A DNA stretch of 20,577 bases. Origin: Pelargonium nanum. Lineage: Eukaryota; Streptophyta; Magnoliopsida; Geraniales; Geraniaceae. The stretch spans positions 1 to 20,577 of the forward strand of contig JAYMTF010001928.1 of NCBI GenBank assembly GCA_036897485.1, written 5' to 3'. Positions within the stretch are counted from its first letter, which is position 1, and every line of letters begins with the position of its first letter. Shown piece by piece: positions 1 to 9,284 of this stretch. The notes under the pieces were generated by a model. That model saw only the letters and a list, made by a program, of their open reading frames with translations, ran no database searches and was not told where the DNA came from. A program made the translations under genes and the position numbers.

Positions 1-599
1 TGTGCAGGCAAGCCCGATGGAAGTGACACCAGTAATTGATGCGGATGCAGTGGGGGCAATGGAGGACTTGAGCGCTGCTACACTGATGGAAGGGAAGAGA
101 CGTAGGACGGGAAACGGGACAGATTCGGGGGACAAGGCGAGCCAAACAGAGAAGCCTCGCTTGGACAAATGAGAGTTAACAAGTCGGGAGCCAAACAAGC
201 CGCGTCGGGTCTCACGATAGGATCCAGGGTGCCAACCATGAATGGTGTGCGAGTTTGGTCGTATAAAGGTAATAATAGTTTTAAGGGTCTTTTGTTGGGT
301 TGTTAGTACTTTAGTTTGGATTGATTTAGTTCCTGTTTTATTAGTTTGGTTTGGTTTAATTGTCGCAAGTTTAGTTCGTTTTTCTGCTTTATTAGATTGG
401 TTTAGTGGTAATTTAGACACCGAATTGATGTCGAATTGTATCCCATGGGTTAAAGGGTCAGGAAGGCAGTGAGGGGTAGTTTTCTACCATGGCTCTGTTC
501 TGTGTCTGATCTCAGTCTTGGATGTATGAGCTTTCTTGTATGTACCAAGGCACTTGAGCATGGATTATTAATACAAGGTATTTTCACTAAAAAAAAAAA
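1..599 (+). mobile_element. 3' remnant of a LINE-like non-LTR retrotransposon, cut by the left window edge
   Basis: Positions 2-172 are open in one frame and end in TGA. The peptide is hydrophilic with a basic KRRRTG stretch, like the C-terminal tail of the zinc-knuckle ORF1 proteins of plant LINEs. An ATG follows at 238 after a short spacer, where ORF2 would normally start, but only a few codons are open. The endonuclease and reverse transcriptase are absent. The rest is T/G-rich, like a LINE 3' UTR, and ends in an 11-base A run at 589-599. I infer an element with most of ORF2 deleted. No target-site duplication can be tested because the 5' end lies outside the window. A solitary ORF1-type gene fragment is the alternative. 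Confidence 0.5.
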
Positions 600-639
600 G
601 TAAATCTAGCAAATACAGAGTCATGTGTACTACAAAGTC

Positions 640-1020
640 ACCTTAACGCCGAAGAATGGCGCTAGACCCTCGTGGTGAGACGCTCCGATAAACAAGGACC
701 CAACGGTAGGAATGCCGAAACGAGGACTCCCTTGAGGCTGTCACATCCCAAGGATCTGGGTTGGGCCACGCGCAACACGTTGTGCCGCCTAGTGTTGGGG
801 TCGACTTGAGGCACAAGTTCGCACCCCAACACGAAGACTACTCGTCTCCTTAGTGTTCGCCTGTTCCACCTTCTAAGCCGTCGTGAGAGTCTTACAAGCT
901 CTGTCCTATAAATCTCCTGAGTTTGGAGTCGTAGAAGGACCAAGTCCCCTTGGGCGGGTCCATTGATGGAAGGTTGTGTACACATCGCCTTGAAGCGAGA
1001 GTCTACGAGCTTCACCTTCC
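640..1020. repeat. GC-rich block, probably transposon-derived (LTR-like)
   Basis: This stretch is clearly richer in G and C than its AT-rich flanks. It contains TGTCACATCCC at 739-749, which resembles the start of many plant Gypsy-type LTRs, and a CTATAAAT motif near 905. A 117-codon minus-strand frame (662-1015) covers most of it, but its translation is arginine- and leucine-rich and matches no family I recognise. The frame probably reflects base composition rather than a gene. I could not find matching ends or a target-site duplication, so the class is uncertain. Confidence 0.3.
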
Positions 1021-1609
1021 TCGTATCATATTTGTCATGTTTATGTTGAACTAGTAAAACACGTACGATATGATTATTTGTTAAAATAGTACATCAGATT
1101 CAGCACTATTAAATCATATCGTTGGCAAGTCACTTACTACTCCTTTTGTCTCATAATTGATTTATTTTCATTTCATCTTTTTTTTTCCCTCACTAAAAGT
1201 CTATACTTATCGTCTAAATCTATTGTCTGAAATAAGAGAGTGGAAGCAAAAAATACGAGCAGCATCACTTATAATTCACTGAACCTCTCGTTAAAGTAAA
1301 TCTAACACGGTCACAACACGTCAACATGATTCTTAAACATGTATCGTTTGTGTTGACTCGTAAACACATATTTGACCTATAATACAACACTAACACGACA
1401 AATTTACAAAAAATATTAGCTCTACTCAAAACCCGACCCGTGTTTATACAAGCTTGAATCAACCCAGCAGGCAACCCATACAGTTACCAATTAATATTAA
1501 GCAATTTCAACCCAAATTCTATAAATGAATAAAAAGGCTCGAATTTGAAAAAACTCGCACCTTTTGATCGTTTATGAACAAGACTAGTGACTGAAGTTTC
1601 CACAATGTC
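1021..1609. other. AT-rich region downstream of POLD3, with a diverged ACACG-rich repeat at about 1265-1480
   Basis: No gene is visible. The part nearest 1610 should hold the POLD3 3' UTR, but I see no strong AATAAA signal on the minus strand close to the stop. Positions 1265-1480 contain repeated CGTGT/ACACG words (CACAACACGTCAAC, ACTAACACGAC) and GACCCGTG. This style recurs in an MMT intron at about 15180-15345 and suggests two old copies of one dispersed repeat. Confidence 0.35.
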
Positions 1610-4600
1610 TCATCCTGCTTTTTTGAAGAATGATAAAATGTTTCCCTGTTTAGGATCCTTTGAACCTGCTTTCTTGTTCCCTCCTTTTCCGGCAGCCTTA
1701 GATGGCGCAGTGCTCGCAACTGCCGGTGACTTCTTCGCCGGAGGCCTGAAACCCAACCCAATGTAAAAAGTGCGGTTAATTAGGCACATTGCTGATATCA
1801 GAGTTTAAGTTAACAATCCAATATAACGATTTTTTCTTTTAGGACAAGTGAGCTAATATTGGACTTTACCCCCATATGCCCATATGCAAAGCTGATAATT
1901 TGGAACCGATCATGCAAGCACCCGAATATTGACCCACATTTTGGCAGGTTCGGAGTGCATAATAGGGACAATTAGTATTTGGGTCGGGTCAGGTTGAAAA
2001 TAGGAGTAAGGGTCTGCGCTAACACACATTTTTCTATGTAAAACCCGCATCTCTTTCGGGCTGGAGTCGGGTAAGGTCTTTTCAACCCGAAACCGAATTG
2101 TCAACTTTGCCCTCACATGCATTTGAGGTAACAAATTCAAGGGGTTCTAGCTAGTTTTTTGTAGGAGAATTATTAGTAAATCATATATATCTAACTTAAA
2201 AGGTAGTAGAATAATTATTTTGAAACAACAAATATAGAAAAACAAGATAATCATTTTAAAACGGAGTGTACTTCTAACCTGTTAGTATCTGTAGCTGTAT
2301 TGTTGTCAGGATTCTTTGAGGCATTATTGTCAGCTTTCTTCGTTGTTTCTGACTCCTCGCCCTCCCAAACTACCTCGTTTACTTGAACACAGAAAAAAAA
2401 TGTTCATTCAAGAAAGTGGGGAGAGACAATTTAAAAGAGAAATTGGCATTAAAAGAGTTTATGCAGTTAATATAATTCGTATTAACAAGGCACAATGTGG
2501 AAATGTGTTAGAAGTACTATGGTAGCGTTTGGATTTGAATTTTTGTTTAGAAATGGAAATCAATAATCTGAATTTCTTGTTCCCCATGTTAGGATTAGGG
2601 ATTTTTTGGCCGCGAGAATGACTATAAGCAGTATGAGAAATGACTATAAACTACAACATTGACAAACTTCAAAATCAAATCTCCCAAAAATGAAAGGAAT
2701 GCGCAAGTAAATATGAGACAGATGTAGGGATAATATACTATTGTAGAAAAGAAAAATCAGAGCACAAATGTTGTTAGAATATGTAAACTAGTGTGAGGGA
2801 ATGAGAGGCTTCCAATTAGGTAGCATTTGAATTAAAACTTTTGAAATGAGATTCTCGTTCCTAAGCCATTCTAAGACCAAAAAGTCTTCATACAAATTTG
2901 ATGTCGAAATCTCATACTCATTTCGATTCATGATTCTGATTCCTCAACAAAAATTCTAATCCAAACTCTACCATAATTTCAAACCAAGTCACACTAACTC
3001 CATTTCAAACTAAGTGTCATTTTACAATTTCAAAATGTACCACTTTCCAATTATATCCCTTTCATTATTTCCAAGTTAGTTGATGAACACTCAAATTTAT
3101 TTTTCCAAGAAGTAAAAGTGAAGAATTAAATAAAGCTAGTTGAGTCATCTCACTTGATTTCTTAATGTGTGTCAATAACCTAGAAACGACACTTATTTTA
3201 AACCACAGATAGTATAATATGAGCCAGGTTATTTTGAGATTGACACAAACAACAGAAAATGCATGTACCTTCTCTTCCACGTTCATCAATCCGAGTTTTC
3301 AACACTTTTCGCCTTTTAGGTGAATTTGGAGCAGTATCCTTTACTTTACCCATCTTCTTTGCATCATTTGCAGGAACATGGCTTTGGTTTTCTGAGGAGA
3401 TTTTGATGTCCGTGCTTTTGCTAACAACTGAAGAAACTTTTAAGGATTGATCAGATTCTTTATCAGTTGCTTTCTCCTCCTTCAGCTTTGGTTTTTCTTC
3501 TTCCTGATCGTCAAAGTTCAAATCGTGTTGTTCAGTAACCAAAGTTTCTGCATTTTGTTTCAAGTCTACGAGTGATTGCTCTTTTGGAGGATCCGGAGAT
3601 GCTAAATTGACTGCATCTTCAAATTCATCATCATCTGAGAAATCATAAACTACCCTCCTTTTTCTACCGCCTTCGCCATTAGAGGTTCTCTGGAAATTGA
3701 GACCTTCGCCATCATCGTCACTGCTGCCAACTTCTGCTACTTCACGGGAACAAATTTGAGCTTCTGCACTAACTGAAATGAAATCATGAACACAACTTTG
3801 AAGATTAAGAATATTAACAGTCAACTGAAAATATATCATATAGTAGGGTTTGTTACATGCAAATTAATTACTATACAACAATGTTTTTAGCGTTGGTTAG
3901 CATGTGAAACCAGAAGGAAACAATAATGATATATCAATGATGCACCACTGAAATTTAGGCCAGTATTTAAGTGTCACGTCATCACATGAACAGAACCCAT
4001 TAAAAGAAGGAAGGAAAAACGGAACATGGGACCCAAACCACAGGCCACGGCGTGCCGCTTGCATAACCAAAGTGCCCGTTGGCTGCATCCAGTTCACCCA
4101 AACTGCATGGATCCAGCTCAATTCACATTGGATTTTCACAGTGCTCTTGTTCAAAGAATCTACTCATGTTTATCACCTTTACACATCAACCAGTCAAATT
4201 CAAGGAGCTACCTCATTCCAACAATCAGAATCAAGCTCCACTATAAATATTCCTTTATGGTGCAAGGTTGATTCATCCTTCAATCTCTACATAATTTACA
4301 TATTGCTAGCGCTCTGAGTTCTTAAGGCGGATATCTTACTCTCACGCCGGAGGTGAACTCCAGTGCACACACACTGGTCTTCACTTTGTGTTATCTTTTA
4401 CGGCCATCTAGGGTGCTTCTAAGGGTTGATTAAGCCTCGAGCCTTACCAGTCTAAAGCACTAGAGAACTACTCAACGTCTCTCCCGGATCTGACTGATAG
4501 AAGGATTTCAATCCAAATTAATGTACCGTTGGACGACGTCAAGAAACGGTTTTCAACGACCAACAAGGCGAAAACACGCATCAATCAGCAATAAGTTCAC

Positions 4601-7600
4601 TGATATAGAGATGCATTTGATCACTTTTTTTATAATTTAATCGATAGTCACCTAAATGTTCATATACAGTTCTAGAGAAAATTTAATGTTCTAATTCCAT
4701 TTTTATCACATTAGATAAGCACAAATAGAGACTAACCATTAGGGTTGAGTACGGCACCATTATGATCTGGCGGAGATTGTGCATTACTGGCCTTAGTCTT
4801 AGCAGACGCACGACCCCATAAATTTGCCAATGAACTTCCTGTTCCAGAAGAGCTCTTATTGTCTGAGCCTTTCTTTTTATTAGCAGATACGAGAGGAACC
4901 TTTTCTTTTTCTCCGGGATACTTGGTGCTTGATTCCTGAACATTTATTTGAAGAGGTCGCGGAACTGTAATGTTTTGCTGTGTAGAATTGCTTTTGGACA
5001 GTCCTGAAATCCCAGTATTTTTAGACTGTGCCACGGAAGTGCTCACAGAAACTCCGTCAACATTGCGCTTGACGAATGAGTTAGATATTCCAGAAAACCT
5101 GAAGAAAATAAAATGTAAGGGTCAAGAAGAGAAGCCAAGCTTCTAACCTATTTACATTCCTCCTTGTGTTGAGAATTGTCAAGAATCCAACATACAAGCG
5201 ACTTATAAAAAGTTATAGAAACATATAGTCAATTATATGTTTGTAAATTTCCTTGTGAACTTCAATACGTTTGTAAAGTTATAGAAACCCTTATGAGCCG
5301 CATCATAAGTACACAAGTTCGTAAATTTCCTAAATAAAGGAAAGGTCATTTTGTTCATGATAGACTAGCAATTATATACGACCAAAATGGGATGAAAAGT
5401 TAGGCTATCATTACTGATTGTAAGTCTGTAACTTCTTATATCACGCCAAATGGACTGATTTACTGAAGGCAAGGGAACAATATAAAGATGGCATTTTACC
5501 TGTTATCTCTCAAGCAATTATCCACAGTAGCAGGCTGCTTAAAGAGCTCTTCTGATTGTACAAATTCAGCATTCCACAGTGCTGCTAGATCCTTTGGGAT
5601 AGAAGCTTGCACACTGTACACCTGAACAGAGCAATTTTCATCAAATTCTTGCTTCGCTTCTGCATAAAAGTCGAGAGAAGAAAACCCCATATTAAAATCT
5701 TCTCATTAATGCTAGCTAAAAAGCACGTCCAGTAATAAGCAGACTAATAATTAGGTGGGTAATATTTCAATCAAAAGCAAAGTGTAGAAACATAGATTTG
5801 CTTCTCTTTTTTTTTTTATTTTTTTTTTATTTTTTATACTACTGCTTAGATTTAACATTAGAAACAAAGCTCTCATAAACAGATGCAAAACTAACTCAAA
5901 CAGAAAAGTGAACGCAAGCAAAAGTTAAATCAAGGGTTGAATCTTTTTGCACCCCTAGACTGTTCAGAAGTGTAAGTTTTAGCCCCAAGATTGTTTTAAA
6001 TATTTACCTCCCCTGGATTGGCAAAAAAAATGTGGCTTACCGCCAGAAATCGGTTGATGACAATTATGGGCCCGTGAAAGACATTTTTTTTCTTCCTTCA
6101 TTTCACTTTAAAAATTCAAATAAGTGTCATAAAAATGAACAGAAAACCAAAACATAAGGAATTTATCATAATTTTGTATTATAATGTTCGATTTGAGCTA
6201 TTCTTGTGTTGATTTCAGACAACTTTTCAAGATGGACTCTGATGTATTTTTGTGTTGATATCATGTAAAAAATTTTAGAGCGTAGTGGTTGATTCGATTT
6301 ATTAAAAAAATGCATCTTTATTGGCCAACTTCATCATTTTTAGTATTGGGTTCATTAGAAGGGATATAATTTCTGAAATGTGTAGGAGCTTTTTCATAAA
6401 AAAAACAATCCATAACTGAATTTTATGGGATATTTTTATGATTTTGAACAGTTCAGAGGGTGCTGAAAAATTTAACTCTTTAATTAATTAAGAGAAAATG
6501 CAACCTTGAAGCTTAGGCGCAGTTACAAGCCTTATGTGATAACGTGGAGGACTGTTCTTCAACCAGCCAGACAAAGCATAAACAACTTCCAACCCACTTC
6601 CATGTTTTTCTTCAAATTCTTGAAGCAACCTAAATATGAGAGTTTTCCTTTAGCAGCACATTAGAAAATAAAGTAAAACTATATCTTTGATGAAGGAAAA
6701 CTTTACCTCTTTGCTGCATTTGAGGAAAACAAAAAATTGCGACTCAGCCACTTGTAGGAAACCTGAAAAGTTTACATCAATAATCCATTCAACCTTAACC
6801 TTGAAAGAGAATCTTTAGCTGACAACCTACTAGATCTTGAGATAATGCGTCTCCGGTTGAAAGAAAAGTGACATGAATTTCTCAAATGGTGCACCAAGGA
6901 GACACAAAGGGTAGAAAATACCCACCTACTAGGTTGAAATAAGGGTATAAAACAAAGTTATGTCATATATTTAGCATGTGCGCTTGAAAACTGAAATTAG
7001 CTCAACGGAATTTCGATTGAGTGTTTGCTCAAGGGTCCAGCGTAATGGTGCAATCTTTATTCAATGATTGAATTGTAAGTATTTACACAAGAGTGGTTCT
7101 ACAGCTGAAAACTTCATTTGGTAAGTAGAAACTAATGAAGCAAAAGACATAGAATCCAAGGTCTTCTTCCATAAATAGATACATCATGAAGAAGATGATA
7201 TAGATTGCATGAGACAACTACAAGAAGTTCACCACTTAAATCAAAGCTCTCTCTCTCTCTCTCTCTCTCTCTGACACACACATGTAACAAAAGTACTAAC
7301 CACATGAGCAAAAATCATTTGAATTGGAAATGCAGATTTCATAGTGTACAACGGTTACAGCTACCATCTACTAGACTTCAGTTACTTAGGTAGCGTTTGG
7401 ATTAAGACTTTTGTTCATAAATAAGAGTCCAAATTGGAAATGGGAAAGCGATTCTCACTGTCCATGTTTGGATTAAGACTTTTTGGTCATGAGAATATCT
7501 TTGGAATGAGAATCTAACTCCCACCATGTCTTTGGAAAGGGAATCTCACTCCCACCATTGTGACTAATACTCCTATCCATGTCAAAGTCAAAAAGAAATT

Positions 7601-8139
7601 AAAACACTTAACATTTGCAAACAAATACTCATCCATGTTCTGATGTTCACATATAGCAAAAATCAAAACAAGTACACAAAATCAATGAAACCCATAACAC
7701 CACTCATCAAATAGAGCTGTAAATTGAACCCTACATTCCTTCATTTGCTTCATTTCTCCATAACCCATGAACAAGACATCTACTTTGATTTTTTCAACAA
7801 CAGAAAAAATTCCCAGATAGCTTAAACAAGTAGTAACAAGGCAAAACCAGTACAGCACCACTGATTTACTAATTAGCAACAATCTAGAGAAGGAAGTTGG
7901 AGAATTTAACAAAACCCAAATCGAAAATCAGCTTAATTAAAATGTAGCACACAAGAAATCGAAGAGAACAACATCAAAATGAGCAAATTTGGTAAAATAA
8001 TATTGAAGTAACAGATAAAAAAAACATAGCGAAAATTGGGGAGGAAAAGTTTGAGAAAATTGATTGTTACCACTTGGAGCTGATCGGATACTAGAGCTCT
8101 TATCTCTTCGAGAACGCCGAGGGTTTCGATTTCGGCCAT
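1610..8139 (-). CDS. POLD3: DNA polymerase delta subunit 3 (p66/POLD3 family), complete, 8 exons
   Basis: This is a non-catalytic subunit of nuclear replicative DNA polymerase delta, which links the catalytic core to PCNA. Coding exons in transcript order are 8139-8071, 6762-6707, 6629-6505, 5659-5500, 5098-4737, 3772-3269, 2381-2279 and 1745-1610. They total 1515 nt, or 504 aa plus stop. All introns are GT-AG and all phases agree. The N-terminal third (MAEIETLGVLEEIRALVSD, VSYKWLSRNFLF, EVVYALSGWLK, CSVQVYSVQASIPKD) is the conserved part of plant POLD3. The middle is acidic, lysine-rich and low in complexity (RKRRVVYDFSDDDEFEDAVN). WEGEE lies in exon 7. The C-terminus carries the PIP box QGNILSFF (Q493-F500), four residues before the stop. 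Length fits plant homologues. Exon 6 has a second in-frame acceptor 9 nt downstream. Introns carry several transposon insertions, but no exon is broken. Confidence 0.95.
1746..2278 (-). other. POLD3 intron 7, with a CGGGT-rich repeat at about 1978-2105
   Basis: The intron lies between exons 7 and 8. It contains GGGTCGGGTCAGGTTGAAAAT at 1980-2000 and TTTTCAACCCGAAACCG at 2079-2095. The words GGTTGAAAA and TTTTCAACC form an inverted pair about 80 bp apart, so this may be an old inverted-repeat element or a remnant of the CGGGT-type repeats common in plants. No coding potential is seen. Confidence 0.3.
2521..2972. mobile_element. MITE with GGTAG...CTACC terminal inverted repeats, in POLD3 intron 6
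   Basis: The left end GGTAGCGTTTGGATTTGAAT matches the reverse complement of the right end (GGTAGAGTTTGGATTAGAAT) over about 27 bp with few mismatches. TA lies on both sides one base out (2518-2519 and 2974-2975), suggesting a TA target duplication, although the superfamily is not certain. A further GGTAGCATTTGAATTAAAAC copy of the left end begins at 2819, so 2819-2972 is itself a smaller inverted-repeat unit and the larger element may be nested. A related copy lies at 7389. No ORF is present. Confidence 0.65.
2997..3212. mobile_element. Stowaway-type MITE in POLD3 intron 6
   Basis: The left end reads ACTCCATTTCAAACTAAGTG then TCATTT. The right end reversed reads CTATCTGTGGTTTAAAATAA then GTGTCG. 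These are diverged forms of the Stowaway terminus CTCCNTCNGTNNCAAANTAAGTGTC. TA dinucleotides flank it at 2995-2996 and 3213-3214. Its right end lies 56 bp from the splice donor of exon 6 on the minus-strand transcript. Confidence 0.6.
3972..4590. mobile_element. Probable solo LTR in POLD3 intron 5
   Basis: A roughly 620-bp block richer in G and C than the rest of the intron runs from TGTCACGTCATC to CAATCAGCA, so it has TG...CA ends. It is flanked by TTAAG (3967-3971) and ATAAG (4591-4595), a 5-bp duplication with one mismatch. CTATAAATATTCC at 4241-4253 looks like an LTR TATA box on the plus strand, and the following R/U5-like part has the GCCGGAGGTGAACTCC motif style of plant LTRs. No gag or pol is present, hence solo LTR. 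The exact ends are inferred. Confidence 0.5.
5099..5499 (-). other. POLD3 intron 4, with short internal repeats
   Basis: Two loosely repeated motifs are visible: AAAGTTATAGAAAC near 5208 and 5275, and GTTTGTAAATTTCC / GTTCGTAAATTTCC near 5238 and 5319. This is a diverged local duplication or a small MITE. No coding or RNA gene is seen. Confidence 0.3.
5934..6478. mobile_element. Mutator-like MITE in POLD3 intron 3
   Basis: The left end GGGTTGAATCTTTTTGCACC (then CCTAGACTGTTCA) pairs with the right end, which reversed reads GAGTTAAATTTTTCAGCACC (then CTCTGAACTGTTCA). This gives terminal inverted repeats of about 33 bp with several mismatches. Flanks TTAAATCAA (5925-5933) and TTTAATTAA (6479-6487) agree at 7 of 9 positions, consistent with the 9-bp target duplication of Mutator-like elements. 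The inside is AT-rich and non-coding. Confidence 0.55.
7247..7272. repeat. (CT)13 microsatellite
   Basis: Thirteen perfect CT units, followed by a short GACACACACA run, lie inside POLD3 intron 1. This is likely to be length-polymorphic. Confidence 0.95.
7388..7570. mobile_element. Partial copy of the GGTAGCGTTTGGATT MITE family
   Basis: The start AGGTAGCGTTTGGATTAAGA repeats the left end of the element at 2521. The internal stretch CCATGTTTGGATTAAGAC then TTTTTGGTCATGAGAAT matches CCATGTTAGGATTAGGGA then TTTTTTGGCCGCGAGAAT at 2585-2620. I do not see a clear inverted right end, so this copy is probably truncated. The right boundary given is approximate. Confidence 0.55.
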
Positions 8140-8236
8140 TTTTGAGAGGTTCGGCTTCGATGAGTCAAAATTGCCCTAACGGATCAACTGTTATTTTTCC
8201 TGATTTTCCCTCCATAATAAATGTGATTCTGTTTTA

Positions 8237-8246
8237 TTTTCCCGCC
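8237..8246 (-). promoter_or_regulatory. E2F-type binding site upstream of POLD3
   Basis: TTTTCCCGCC on the plus strand (GGCGGGAAAA on the gene's strand) matches the plant E2F consensus TTTCCCGC. It lies 98 bp upstream of the POLD3 ATG. E2F sites are typical of plant replication genes expressed at G1/S, which fits the product. It could fall in the promoter or the 5' UTR. Confidence 0.6.
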
Positions 8247-8511
8247 ATCTTCTAGTTCTTGTAGAGGGGACGCACTTTTTTTTTTCCTGTCTAAACCATG
8301 AGCTTCTGGAGCGGACACGTAAACTCGCGGTTGACACATTAAGTCGTTTTTCATATTCAGACTAATGTTCATTCCAAGACAACTCACATCTAAAGCTTGT
8401 CCCTCCCTTCAGGGGTGTGTTAAGTGGAGATTAAACGCAAATACTATTGTCACTCACGCAACTTATGTAGCTAACTGCGCCACTACTCTTAGGTAGGAGA
8501 CGTAGTTTTTA

Positions 8512-8531
8512 CACGTGATAATAGGCACGTG
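8512..8531. promoter_or_regulatory. Pair of G-boxes (CACGTG) 14 bp apart
   Basis: Perfect CACGTG palindromes lie at 8512-8517 and 8526-8531, about 375-390 bp upstream of the POLD3 start and more than 750 bp past the end of the P450 gene. G-boxes bind bZIP and bHLH factors. Paired ACGT cores can respond to ABA or light, but function here is inferred from motif and position only. Confidence 0.4.
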
Positions 8532-9284
8532 ACTTGATGGGCCCACCTAAGCCCATCATATGTGTGCAAGATCAACTGATCCAAAAATTGATCGATTTTA
8601 AGTTGAATTAAATTTTGGATACCCACGAATTTCAATCTAAATTGCCAACTCTATATAGCTAGCAATATGAGCTTTAAGTTAGGTCAATTTTACGGGTTTG
8701 GATTGAAAATGTCTAACGTGAAGTTGGCCCGAACAAGTTATTAGTGGGTTGCCCACCCCATCTGTATATTTTGGTAGTCAACTCAACTTGACAAAAACCA
8801 CCCCATTTGTATATTTTGGTAGTCAACTCAACTAATAATCGAGTCTAATTTATGCGATATGAAATAAAAGTGTAAAAGTGAGATTTCAAGTCCCTTGAAA
8901 TTAAACTGGCTACTTCATCCAATCATAACATTGGGAATATTCAAATTCCTTCTATCAACTTGTTAACTATTTTGGTTGATGTATCAAATTAAATATATGT
9001 TGATGTGACAAATAAATCTAAATACATTAGAATTTTATAATTAAGTTGACTTTTAATTAGTATCGATATGTACATAATGTCATCAATAGTTAGCATTACA
9101 ACACTACAAATACCGACACATTAATCACAAGACTATCATATGTTAAAAGTTTTATCGCGCAAGGTGGGAGTCTGAGAGATATATAGAAAACACGAGACTT
9201 ACAACTTAATATATAGTTCAACGGCTTATTAAACCTCTATTTCAGCAAAAGGAAAACAAAAAGAGTAATTCAAATACTCACACA
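8532..9284. other. Intergenic region between POLD3 and the P450
   Basis: AT-rich and without a gene. It contains the 45-bp-period duplication described separately and, toward 9284, the presumed 3' UTR of the P450. I see no clear polyadenylation signal and no RNA gene. Confidence 0.6.
8753..8833. repeat. Two-copy tandem repeat, period 45 bp
   Basis: A 36-bp segment that includes TGTATATTTTGGTAGTCAAC occurs at 8753-8788 and again at 8798-8833, with one C/T mismatch. A 9-bp spacer separates the copies. This is a recent local duplication in the intergenic region. Confidence 0.85.

Larger units (their letters stand above)
6763..8070 (-). other. POLD3 intron 1 (1308 bp)
   Basis: The largest intron separates the 69-nt first exon from exon 2. 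It begins with GTAACA and ends with TTTTCAG on the transcript strand. It holds a CT microsatellite (7247-7272) and a GGTAG-type MITE copy starting at 7389. The rest is AT-rich with no gene recognised. Confidence 0.8.

Noticed and set aside
242..472. Plus-strand 76-codon hydrophobic frame that could be read as a small membrane protein
   Set aside because: The hydrophobic look comes from the T/G-rich LINE 3' UTR (repeated TTTAGTTTGG words). There is no conserved motif.
4026..4317. Overlapping plus-strand open frames of about 81 codons
   Set aside because: They fall in the probable solo LTR inside POLD3 intron 5, overlap each other in different frames and resemble no protein family.
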